Origin: an uncultured Actinomycetes bacterium
GTDB taxonomy: Bacteria; Actinomycetota; Coriobacteriia; Coriobacteriales; Atopobiaceae
Reading direction: 5' to 3'
Assembly (NCBI GenBank): GCA_900315165.1
Contig: OMXZ01000001.1
Location: 1 to 64,000, forward strand
Length of the DNA: 64,000 nucleotides
Part shown: positions 14,376 to 21,765 of the stretch, one piece after another
Numbering within the stretch: the stretch's first letter is position 1
Layout: each line of letters begins with the position of its first letter
Program-made: the position numbers and the translations under genes
Notes under the pieces: generated by a model
What the model saw: only the letters and a program-made list of their open reading frames with translations
Told to the model about the DNA's origin: nothing
The model's database searches: none

Positions 14376-14941
14376 CAGCCCTCCCAGGGACGGAACCGGT
14401 CGTACGTAATGCCGAACTGCATAAGGATCTTGCCGACAATATGGTCCACCTGGTCCATGGTTGTCTCGCAGCCATTATAGAAGGTGAGCATGGGCGGCAG
14501 GATCACGTATCCGTCCTGCGCAGCCTGCAGCATGTTGCGCAGGTGGGCCTGGTTGAGCGGCACCTCGCGCGGCACGAGCACGACGCGGCGCCCCTCCTTG
14601 CGGCAGACGTCGGCAGCCCGCACGAGCAGGTCGTCGTCGTAGGCGTTGACCATGCCGGAGAGCGACTTCATCGAGCAGGGGCACACGATCATGCCGTCGG
14701 TCACATAGGAGCCCGAGGAGATGGCCGCCGCGAGGTCGTGGTTGTCGTAGACGACGTCGGCCAGCGCCTCGGCGTCGGCGGCCGTCACGTCGCACTCGCG
14801 GTCGAAGATCACGCGCGCACCGTCGGAGATGATGAGGTGGGTCTCGACATCGGGCACGTCGCGCAGGGCCTGCAGCAGGCGATAGCCCATCTGGGCGCCG
14901 GTGGCGCCGCTGATGCCGACGATGATCTTGCGCTTGGGCAT
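14375..14941 (-). CDS. ubiX: UbiX-family flavin prenyltransferase
   Basis: A 188-residue enzyme that joins a dimethylallyl group to FMN to make prenylated FMN, the cofactor of UbiD decarboxylases. The N-terminal IIVGISGATGAQMGYRLL is the flavin-binding start typical of UbiX/Pad1; SSGSYVTDGMIVCPCSMKSL and LVPREVPLNQAHLRNM are the other family hallmarks. AAAGGAG before the ATG at 14941 fixes the start; the longer frame reads into a hairpin repeat. It is translationally coupled to the LpdD-isomerase fusion and lies in line with ubiD and a transporter. Confidence 0.93.
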   Translation of the reverse strand: MPKRKIIVGISGATGAQMGYRLLQALRDVPDVETHLIISDGARVIFDRECDVTAADAEALADVVYDNHDLAAAISSGSYVTDGMIVCPCSMKSLSGMVNAYDDDLLVRAADVCRKEGRRVVLVPREVPLNQAHLRNMLQAAQDGYVILPPMLTFYNGCETTMDQVDHIVGKILMQFGITYDRFRPWEG

Positions 14942-14985
14942 GGGAGCTCCTTTGGGGATGGGACAAGGGTCGGACAAAAGGGGGT

Positions 14986-15016
14986 CGGACAAAAGGGGAC
15001 GTTTCCCTTTTGTCCG
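14986..15016. repeat. GGACAAAAGGG hairpin repeat between transporter and ubiX
   Basis: Perfect 12-bp arms CGGACAAAAGGG / CCCTTTTGTCCG around a 7-nt GACGTTT loop. A partial direct copy of the left arm lies just before it at 14972-14984. It sits 45 nt upstream of the ubiX start, inside the operon. Confidence 0.75.
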
Positions 15017-15073
15017 TTCGGACAAGAAGGCCGCCCCGGGCGGAGGAGAAAGCCCGGGGCGGCAAGGTTTGTC

Positions 15074-16468
15074 TTACATCAGGCCCATGGCGTGGAACCA
15101 AGCGGCCTCGACCAGCACGACCGCAAACACGACGGCGGTCAGCGGGATGCCCATGCGCATGGCCTCCTTGGCGGAATACCCGGCAGCGTCCTCGCCCGAG
15201 CCCACGAGCACGGCCAGGTTGTGGAAGGGCAGGATGTAGTGGATGTTGATCGCGGAGAATACCATCATGCTCACGGCCAGAGGGCTGATGCCGGTGCCGG
15301 CCACGAAGGTCACAAAGGCGGGCACGCAGATGCCAAGCACGGCCATGACGGAGCCCATGAACATGTGGATGACCACGGTGATCAGGGCGATCAGCAGCGC
15401 GAGGACGAAGATGTTGTCGGGCACGGTGCTGGGCAGGATGACGTTGGCGATCCGGGCGTTCATGCCGGTCTCGCCGCCCACGGTGCCGATGGCCATGGCC
15501 GCGGTCAAAAAGACGAGCGTGTTGATGGGCACGGAGTCCCAGCTCTTGGGCGTGAGGACCTCGCCGATGAAGGGCAGGGCCATGCCCGCGCCGATGATCA
15601 GGGTCACAAATCCGATGTTGAGGCCCGTGATGCCCTCGGTCATCCAGAGGACCACGGCGATGGCGAGCCAGACGACCACGCGCTTCTCCGTGACGGAGAC
15701 GGGGCCCAGCTCCTCCTGCTTCTGGCGCACGACGTCGAGGTCGAGTTTGAACTCGCTCTCGGGCTTGAAGAGGGCGAGGCCCAAGCCCAGGGTGGCCAGC
15801 GTGGCGACCAGCATGGGGACGCTCATATAGACGAACCACTGGACGAAGGTGCACTCCACACCCGAGTCGCCCACGACGAGCGGGTTCAGGGTGGCGTCGC
15901 CCGTGAGGAAGAACATGGAGCCCGGGGCCGCGGCGGCGAAGGTCAGGAAGCCGACCTTGATCTTGTCGTTCTTGGACATGCCGGCGGCGTCGCAGATGGC
16001 CTGCATAACTGCCAGGATCATGAAGGCGCGCGGGAAGGGGTGCGGGATGATGAGCGACAGGATCACCGTGAGGGCAAAGATGCTGATCACGAGTGAGTTC
16101 CAGTCGCGCACGAACTTGAGCGAGAACCAATAAGCGATGCGCTCGCCCAGGCGCGAGTCCTTAACGGCCGTGGCGATGAGGTAGGCGCCGATGACCATCC
16201 ACATGGTGAGGCCGGTCCAGCTCTTGAAGACGACCGTGCCGTCGGCGGTGCCGGTCAGCATGAGAAGCGCCAGGTAGACAGCCGAGACGAAGGCGGGCTG
16301 GGCCACGCCGCAGGCCCACCAGACCACGGTCATGAGGGTGAGCGAGAGGCACATCTGGCCCTGGCTGCTGATCTCACCTAGGACACCCAGCGGCGCCACG
16401 AGCACGAGCGCGAAGACCGCGATGCCCGCGAGGAAGCCGATGCCCCTCTTGGATGCTAGTTTGGTCAT
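15074..16468 (-). CDS. DASS (SLC13)-family anion transporter
   Basis: A 464-residue membrane protein with about eleven to twelve hydrophobic segments. The divalent-anion:Na+ symporter pattern shows in SWTGLTMWMVIGAYLIATAV near residue 83, the paired hairpin regions with LTGDATLNPLV and FLTAAMAIGTVGGETG, and a conserved C-terminal INIHYILPFHN. These carriers import di- or tricarboxylates and related acids. AAAGGAAC precedes the ATG. Its place between ubiD and ubiX suggests it brings in the decarboxylase substrate or exchanges substrate for product; that is inference. Confidence 0.85.
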   Translation of the reverse strand: MTKLASKRGIGFLAGIAVFALVLVAPLGVLGEISSQGQMCLSLTLMTVVWWACGVAQPAFVSAVYLALLMLTGTADGTVVFKSWTGLTMWMVIGAYLIATAVKDSRLGERIAYWFSLKFVRDWNSLVISIFALTVILSLIIPHPFPRAFMILAVMQAICDAAGMSKNDKIKVGFLTFAAAAPGSMFFLTGDATLNPLVVGDSGVECTFVQWFVYMSVPMLVATLATLGLGLALFKPESEFKLDLDVVRQKQEELGPVSVTEKRVVVWLAIAVVLWMTEGITGLNIGFVTLIIGAGMALPFIGEVLTPKSWDSVPINTLVFLTAAMAIGTVGGETGMNARIANVILPSTVPDNIFVLALLIALITVVIHMFMGSVMAVLGICVPAFVTFVAGTGISPLAVSMMVFSAINIHYILPFHNLAVLVGSGEDAAGYSAKEAMRMGIPLTAVVFAVVLVEAAWFHAMGLM

Positions 16469-16496
16469 GAACGGTTCCTTTCTTCGTACAAAGGGT

Positions 16497-16543
16497 GGGA
16501 CAAAAGGGGATGTAGGACAAAAGGGGACGTTTCCCTTTTGTCC
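16497..16543. repeat. GGACAAAAGGG hairpin repeat between ubiD and the transporter
   Basis: Arms GGACAAAAGGG (16515-16525) and CCCTTTTGTCC (16533-16543) are exact complements around GACGTTT. An extra GGGACAAAAGGGGA copy lies at 16497-16510. It starts 29 nt before the transporter start codon, so it is in the transporter's leader. Confidence 0.75.
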
Positions 16544-16555
16544 CAGTCCTCCCTT

Positions 16556-18064
16556 CTAGTAGGCAAGCTCCTTGGCCCACTTGTCCTGGTCGATCTCCAG
16601 GAAGTGGCAGCGGTGGAAGTCGTCCTGCAGGTCATAGGGGACGGTGCAGTCGAAGATGGCCTTGCAGGCGATACCGTGCTCGCGAATCGACGGGTCGAAC
16701 TTGGGGTCGTTGGAGGGATCGAGCACGTGGCAGTGGCAGCCAGGGATCGTGATGAGGTCGCGGTCGGCCTGGAAGCGCGTGGTCATGGCCCACATGACGT
16801 CGGACATGTCGAAGATGTCCACGTCTGGGTCCACGAGGAAGACGTGCTTGAGCTCGGAGAAGGCCGAGAAGGCGAGCATGGCGGCGTTGCGCTGACGACC
16901 CTCGTCGTTCTTGTTGGACTTCTTGAACTGCAGGATCGCCACGAACTTGCCACCGCCGCAGGGCGCCGCGTGCACGTTGAGCAGGCGGCCCGGGATCGCG
17001 GTCTCGACCATCTTGTAAATCGAGGCCTCGGTGGGGATGCCGGCCATGGAGACGTGCTCGTGGGACGGGCCGATGCAGGACTGCATGATGGGGTGCTGGC
17101 GGGTGGTAACGGCTGTCACGTGGATCACGGGCAGGGCGGGCTTGGCGTCGCCGGTGTAGCCGGGGAACTCGGGCATGGCCTTGCCCGTGTTGGTGTTGAT
17201 GTCCTCGCGGACGGTGTCGGTGATGGAGAGGTAGCCCTCGAGCACGTACTCGGCGTTGGCAATGCATTTCTCGGGAATGGTCAGGCAGTCGGCCAGCTCC
17301 ACGGGCTTGCCGCGCAGGGCGCCGGCAATCTGGAGCTCGTTGTAGCCGAGCGGCGTGGTGGGCGCCTCGAAGCCGGCGCACATGTAGACGGCGGGGTCCA
17401 GGCCGATGGAGATGGAGATAGGCATGTCCTTGCCCTGGGCCTTGTACTTGTCGAAGAAGGCGCCCAGGTGACGGCTGCCCGGCGTGATCCACATGCCCAG
17501 GGTGTCGCGGGACTCGATGCACAGGCGGTGGATCGTGACGTCGGAGGTGCCGTTCTCGGGGTCGGTCCCCATGCAGAGGCCCATGGTGATGTAGGGACCG
17601 GCGTCCTCGGGGGTGTTGGTGGGCGCGGGGACGAGCTTGCGCAGGTCGAAGTCGGGGTCGGTGGCCTTGTAGACGACCTCCTGGCAGTCGATGTGCTTGC
17701 CCTCGCCGATCATAACGGGCGGGATGGTGTGCTGGAGCTTCTTGCCCATCTCGAGGCCGAGGAACTGCTCGTCCATGCCGATCAGCTGGGACACGCGACG
17801 GCGGCTCGCGAGCAAGCCGATGGCGACCTTGGCGTCGGGGAAGCCCTTGACGTTGTTGAAGACCATGGCCGGACCCTCCTTGGTCGGGCGCGCCACGGTT
17901 CCGCCAGCGCCAACGTGACGATAGACGCCCGACACCTCGGCGTCCGGATCGACCTCGGTATCGGTCTCGAGCAGCTGGCCCGGCTGGGTCCTCAGGTAGT
18001 CCAGCGCACTGCGCAGGTCGTGGATCTCCGACGCTTGAATCTCTGCTTCCTTGCTCTCTGCCAT
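16556..18064 (-). CDS. ubiD: UbiD-family prenyl-FMN-dependent decarboxylase
   Basis: A 502-residue enzyme that removes CO2 from an aromatic or alpha,beta-unsaturated acid using prenylated FMN. Family marks: GTSDVTIHRLC with Arg180, GSRHLGAFF with His199 as a likely metal ligand, GFEAPTTPLGYNELQIAGAL and NAEYVLEGYL, where Glu272 and Glu277 match the acidic pair of the E-R-E catalytic site. AAAGGAGG before the ATG at 18064 fixes the start. The substrate is unknown. LpdD partners are known from phenolic-acid decarboxylases such as gallate decarboxylase, so a hydroxybenzoate is a fair first guess. First structural gene after the MerR regulator. Confidence 0.93.
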   Translation of the reverse strand: MAESKEAEIQASEIHDLRSALDYLRTQPGQLLETDTEVDPDAEVSGVYRHVGAGGTVARPTKEGPAMVFNNVKGFPDAKVAIGLLASRRRVSQLIGMDEQFLGLEMGKKLQHTIPPVMIGEGKHIDCQEVVYKATDPDFDLRKLVPAPTNTPEDAGPYITMGLCMGTDPENGTSDVTIHRLCIESRDTLGMWITPGSRHLGAFFDKYKAQGKDMPISISIGLDPAVYMCAGFEAPTTPLGYNELQIAGALRGKPVELADCLTIPEKCIANAEYVLEGYLSITDTVREDINTNTGKAMPEFPGYTGDAKPALPVIHVTAVTTRQHPIMQSCIGPSHEHVSMAGIPTEASIYKMVETAIPGRLLNVHAAPCGGGKFVAILQFKKSNKNDEGRQRNAAMLAFSAFSELKHVFLVDPDVDIFDMSDVMWAMTTRFQADRDLITIPGCHCHVLDPSNDPKFDPSIREHGIACKAIFDCTVPYDLQDDFHRCHFLEIDQDKWAKELAY

Positions 18065-18192
18065 CTCGTCCTCCTTTACCGTGGGCCTTGCCCGAGGCAC
18101 TTGTCGTGTGGGGCCGGCGCCACGGTGTGCTCGGCACGCATCCGCAGTCGCGCGCTCTCAGTCACGCATGACGCCGCCCCTCCTCACGGAGG

Positions 18193-18246
18193 ACTGTACG
18201 AAAGTGTTGTTGGTATCGAGTCAAGCGGAAATCTGAAAATTTCCGC
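18193..18246 (-). promoter_or_regulatory. Candidate MerR-type promoter and operator of the ubiD operon
   Basis: On the minus strand TTGACT (18219-18224) and TACAGT (18193-18198) are separated by 20 bp, longer than the usual 17, as expected for MerR-activated promoters. Just upstream lies a dyad GCGGAAAT-N6-ATTTCCGC (18225-18246), perfect over 8-bp arms. The MerR gene is the next gene upstream. No experimental support; the elements are seen, the role is inferred. Confidence 0.4.
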
Positions 18247-18303
18247 CAGCGCCGGCGCCCGTTACGCGGCTCGCCTCACCGGACACGTCAGCCTCGCGAC
18301 CTG

Positions 18304-19179
18304 CTAGGCGGTGCGGACCTTGATCTCCACGCGGCTGAAGTCCGCGGCGTGCTCCTCGGTATGGAAGACCGTGTCGAACAGGCACCGGTCGATCGCGTCG
18401 CCCTCGGGCTCGAGCCCGCGCTCAGCCATCCACGCGAGCAGGCGCCGCTCGCCGGCCAGGTCGTAGGGCATGGCGTAGTGGTACATGGTGGCGTACACGC
18501 CGGCGGGGATGTCGATCACGGTGGCGCCCGGCACCTCGCGGTCATGCGGCAGGACGACGATCGAGCCGGCGCCCACCAGCGGCGTCTCGCTCCCCAGCGC
18601 GGCCACCCGCACGACCGACCCGAAGCCGCGCGAGGGAATCATCCCTGCGTCCAAAAGCTGGCCCCAGGCCTGCATGAGGGCGAGGTGGAGCTTGCCCGGG
18701 TCCATCTCCTGTGTGGGAAAGGGCACGTAAATGGCCCGGCGCGCATCGATCCACTGCACCTGGGGTAGGTCGTCGCCCAACTCGCGCGCCTCGGCGTGCA
18801 GGAAGAGCTCGCTCAACTGGTCGATCTCCTCGGCCTGCAGACTGAGGCGCGCCACCTCCCGGCGGATGTCGGACGCGCGCTCCCCCAGCACCGCCGCCAC
18901 GGCCCGCGGGTCGCGCCGGCCCCTCATGAGCTCGCGAATCTGCGCGAGCGGCACGCCCGTGGATTTGAGCAGGCAGATAAACCGCAGGTAGGGAAGCTGG
19001 TCCACGGAATAGTAGCGGTAGCCCGCATCGTTCACATAGGCCGGGTGGAGCAGGCCGTTCTTGTCGTAGAGGATCAGCGTCTGGCGCGAGACCCGCACCA
19101 TTGCCGCCATGTCCGAGATCTTGATAAGGCCGTCCGTCTTCGCACCGCGTCCCATCCCGCGGCCCTGCGTGACCTGCAT
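18304..19179 (-). CDS. MerR-family regulator with effector-binding domain
   Basis: A 291-residue regulator. Residues 18-90 are the MerR winged helix (LIKISDMAAMVRVSRQTLIL, then YYSVDQLPYLRFICLLKSTG), followed by a coiled-coil dimerisation helix to about 135. The C-terminal 150 residues look like a GyrI-type effector-binding domain, as in BmrR-like proteins that sense small molecules. ATG at 19179 follows GAGGGA by 8 nt; a GTG two codons earlier is too close to that site. It is in line with ubiD, 239 nt downstream, and is the likely substrate-responsive switch for the decarboxylase operon. Confidence 0.85.
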   Translation of the reverse strand: MQVTQGRGMGRGAKTDGLIKISDMAAMVRVSRQTLILYDKNGLLHPAYVNDAGYRYYSVDQLPYLRFICLLKSTGVPLAQIRELMRGRRDPRAVAAVLGERASDIRREVARLSLQAEEIDQLSELFLHAEARELGDDLPQVQWIDARRAIYVPFPTQEMDPGKLHLALMQAWGQLLDAGMIPSRGFGSVVRVAALGSETPLVGAGSIVVLPHDREVPGATVIDIPAGVYATMYHYAMPYDLAGERRLLAWMAERGLEPEGDAIDRCLFDTVFHTEEHAADFSRVEIKVRTA

Positions 19180-19219
19180 GCACACCGTCCCTCAAGTCCC
19201 GCGACGTCGGAGGGCGCCG

Positions 19220-19238
19220 CTGTATGGCAAGTATACAG
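19220..19238. promoter_or_regulatory. Dyad upstream of the merR gene
   Basis: CTGTAT-N7-ATACAG, perfect 6-bp arms, about 40 bp before the MerR start codon and 85 bp before the divergent LUD-protein start. It could be an autoregulatory operator shared by both genes. Confidence 0.35.
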
Positions 19239-19324
19239 TTGCGCCCAGACGACGGATGCCGAGGTCACGCGATAAAATAGCGGTCGTACGGAACAGCCGA
19301 TAGGGAATCCATAGGGGGTATCGC

Positions 19325-19951
19325 ATGGACCAGAACGTCATCAAGCGCAACGAGCTGCTCGCCGCCAAGACGATCAAGGGACTCGCAAGCCGCAACATCG
19401 AGGCGCAATACGCCCCCACCAGGGAGGAGGCGCTGCGCCTGGCGCTCGACCTCATCCCCACCGGTGCCAGCATCGGCATGGGCGGCTGCGCGAGCGCGCG
19501 GGAGATCGGCCTTACCGACGCGATCAGGCAGGGCGACTACCGCTTCATCGACCGCGACGCCATGGACCCGCGCGAGGCCCTGCTCGCGACGTACGACGCG
19601 GACTGGTTTGTGGCCAGCGCAAACGCCATGACCGACGACGGCGTCATCGTCAACATCGACGGCAATTCCAACCGCGTCTCCTGCATCGCGCAGGGTCCGC
19701 GGCACGTGCTCTTCCTCGTGGGCATGAATAAGATCTGCCCCGACGTCGACTCCGCCGTCAAGCGCGCCCGTTGCGTCGCCGCGCCGACCAATGCGCAGCG
19801 CTTCGACGTCAACACCCCCTGCAAGAAGCTCGGCACCTGCGCCAACTGCAAGGCGGCCGACACGATCTGCTGCAACTTCCTGATCACACGCTACTCGCGC
19901 CATGTGGGCCGCATGCACGCGATCTTGGTCGGGGAGGACCTCGGCTTCTAG
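19325..19951 (+). CDS. LUD-domain lactate-utilisation-type protein (YkgG/LutC family)
   Basis: A 208-residue LUD (DUF162) protein: PTGASIGMGGCASAREIGL near residues 47-65, MTDDGVIVNIDGNSNRVS near 104-121 and a Cys-rich end CKKLGTCANCKAADTICC. Family members include LutC of the L-lactate oxidation complex, but stand-alone versions such as this, without LutA or LutB, are common and have no proven role. A lactate permease follows in the same direction, which supports a lactate link. The Cys-rich tail could bind metal or a cluster. Confidence 0.75.
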   Translation: MDQNVIKRNELLAAKTIKGLASRNIEAQYAPTREEALRLALDLIPTGASIGMGGCASAREIGLTDAIRQGDYRFIDRDAMDPREALLATYDADWFVASANAMTDDGVIVNIDGNSNRVSCIAQGPRHVLFLVGMNKICPDVDSAVKRARCVAAPTNAQRFDVNTPCKKLGTCANCKAADTICCNFLITRYSRHVGRMHAILVGEDLGF

Positions 19952-19969
19952 CGTCGCCGCGGCCAAATC

Positions 19970-20066
19970 GGACAGTAGGGGACGTTTTCCTTTTGTCATT
20001 TCCCCTTTGTCACGCTTCCTCCGACAACGGGGAAGCGTGACAAAGGGGAAACGTCCCCTACTGTCC
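19970..20066. repeat. 97-nt double hairpin of the GGACAAAAGGG repeat family
   Basis: Outer arms GGACAGTAGGGGACGTTT (19970-19987) and AAACGTCCCCTACTGTCC (20049-20066) are exact complements. Inside, TCCCCTTTGTCACGCTTCC (20001-20019) and its complement (20031-20049) form a second perfect 19-bp stem. Only a 13-nt one-sided bulge breaks the helix. The GGGACGTTT..CCCTTTTGTC core matches the other family copies. Confidence 0.8.
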
Positions 20067-20122
20067 CGTCCCCTATAATCGAGGCAAGCACTGCCCGGCG
20101 GCCCCGTGGTTAGGACTCCCCC

Positions 20123-21664
20123 ATGGACCTTCTGCTCCCCTTCGTGCTCGGCCTGCTCCCCATCGTCTGGCTGGTCGTGGCCCTTGTTGGCCTCAAGATG
20201 CAGGCGCCCGTTGCGGCCGCCGGCGCCCTTGCCGTGGCGGCCGTGCTAGCCCTCGCCTGGTGGCACATGACGCCGGTCAACCTCCTGACCGCCGCGCTCG
20301 AGGGCGTGCTCATGGCCCTCTGGCCCATCGTAATCGTGATCATCGCAGCCGTCTTCACCTACAATGTCACGGTCCACACCGGCGCCATCGAGACGATCAA
20401 GGTCATGCTCACCTCCGTCAGCTCCCACCAGCGCGTGCTGGCCCTGCTGATCGGCTGGTGCTTCGGCGGCTTCCTCGAGGGCATGGCCGGCTTTGGCACC
20501 GCCGTGGCCATCCCCACCGCCATGATGATCGCCCTGGGCTTCGACCCGCTCAAGGCCGTGCTCGTCTGCCTGCTCGCCAACGGCGTGCCCACGATGTTCG
20601 GCTCCATCGGCATCCCCACCACCACGCTCGCCTCCATCACGGACCTCGACGCCACGCAGCTGGCGCTGACCCAGGCGCTGCAGGTGGCGCCCTTCGTGGT
20701 CGCCACGCCCTTCCTCATCGTGATGCTCGTGGGCAATGGCCCCAAGGGGATGCGCGGCATGGTCCCCCTCACCCTGCTCTCGGGCGTCTCGATGGCCGCG
20801 GCCGAGATTGCGACTGCAGCAGTCGCCGGTGCCGACCTGCCCATGGTCGTGGCCTCCGTGGTCTCGCTTGTGGTGACCTTCGCCGCGGCCAAGGCCTTTG
20901 GCCACAAGATCGACCTGCTCCACCCCGCCCACAACCCCAACCACGGCGCCAAGGTCGAAACCGCCCGCGCCCTGCGCGCCTGGAGCCCCTTCATCCTGGT
21001 CTTCGTGGTGCTGGTGATCACGAGCAAGATGGTGCCCGCCATCAACACCCCGCTTTCGGCCATCAAGTCCACGGTCAACATCTACCAGGGCGACCCCGAA
21101 GCCACCCTCACCTTCACCTGGATCAATACCCCGGGCGTCCTCATACTTCTCTGTGGCATCGCCGGCGCCCTGATTCAGGGCTGCACCGCCGCCGAGATCG
21201 GCCAGGTCCTGGGCGAGACGGTCAAACAAATGAGCAAGACGATCGCGACCATGCTCGCCATTCTGGCCTGCGCCAAGATCATGGGCTACTCGGGCATGAT
21301 CGCGAGCATCGCCGCCTTCTTCGTGGGGACGCTCGGCGACTTCTACCCGCTGGTGGCGCCGCTTCTGGGCGCGCTCGGCACCTTCGTCACGGGCTCGGGC
21401 ACCAGCTCCGAGGTCCTCTTCGGCAACGTGCAAGTCAGCGCCGCGCAATCGATCGGCGCCGACCCCTACTGGCTCGCCGCGTCCAACAGCCTGGGCGTGT
21501 CCGCGGGCAAGATGATCTCCCCGCAGAACATCGCCATCGGCTGCTCCAGTAAGGAGCTGGCTGGCAGGGACGCCGAGGTCCTCTCGCGCGTCGCGCCCTA
21601 TGCGGCGGCCTTTGCCGCGCTCATGGCCGTCCTGGTCTATGCCGGCACCCTGCTCGGCCTCTAG
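20123..21664 (+). CDS. lctP: L-lactate permease
   Basis: A 513-residue membrane protein with at least twelve hydrophobic segments. Hallmarks of the LctP family are GWCFGGFLEGMAGFGTAVAI near residue 110, ANGVPTMFGSIGIPTTTLA near 150, and TGSGTSSEVLFGNVQ near 420, with the late SPQNIAIGCS. It carries lactate (and often glycolate) with protons across the membrane. The gene follows a LUD-domain protein and the window also holds a D-lactate dehydrogenase, so the cell handles lactate as a fermentation product or substrate. The length matches the family. Confidence 0.92.
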   Translation: MDLLLPFVLGLLPIVWLVVALVGLKMQAPVAAAGALAVAAVLALAWWHMTPVNLLTAALEGVLMALWPIVIVIIAAVFTYNVTVHTGAIETIKVMLTSVSSHQRVLALLIGWCFGGFLEGMAGFGTAVAIPTAMMIALGFDPLKAVLVCLLANGVPTMFGSIGIPTTTLASITDLDATQLALTQALQVAPFVVATPFLIVMLVGNGPKGMRGMVPLTLLSGVSMAAAEIATAAVAGADLPMVVASVVSLVVTFAAAKAFGHKIDLLHPAHNPNHGAKVETARALRAWSPFILVFVVLVITSKMVPAINTPLSAIKSTVNIYQGDPEATLTFTWINTPGVLILLCGIAGALIQGCTAAEIGQVLGETVKQMSKTIATMLAILACAKIMGYSGMIASIAAFFVGTLGDFYPLVAPLLGALGTFVTGSGTSSEVLFGNVQVSAAQSIGADPYWLAASNSLGVSAGKMISPQNIAIGCSSKELAGRDAEVLSRVAPYAAAFAALMAVLVYAGTLLGL

Positions 21665-21765
21665 TTTGTCTTGCCCACGCACGACGGCGGAGGATATTAT
21701 TTGAGGGTGAAGTCGATTTCGGCCACGGACGGGACCGTCGCCCATGCGAGCGAAAGGGGGCCGGC

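Noticed and set aside
14318-16096. 592-codon plus-strand frame over ubiX and the transporter
   Set aside because: His/Asp/Gly-rich shadow antisense to real genes; no start signal or domain.
16538-18307. 589-codon plus-strand frame over ubiD
   Set aside because: Antisense to a full-length UbiD with all family motifs; no coding features of its own.
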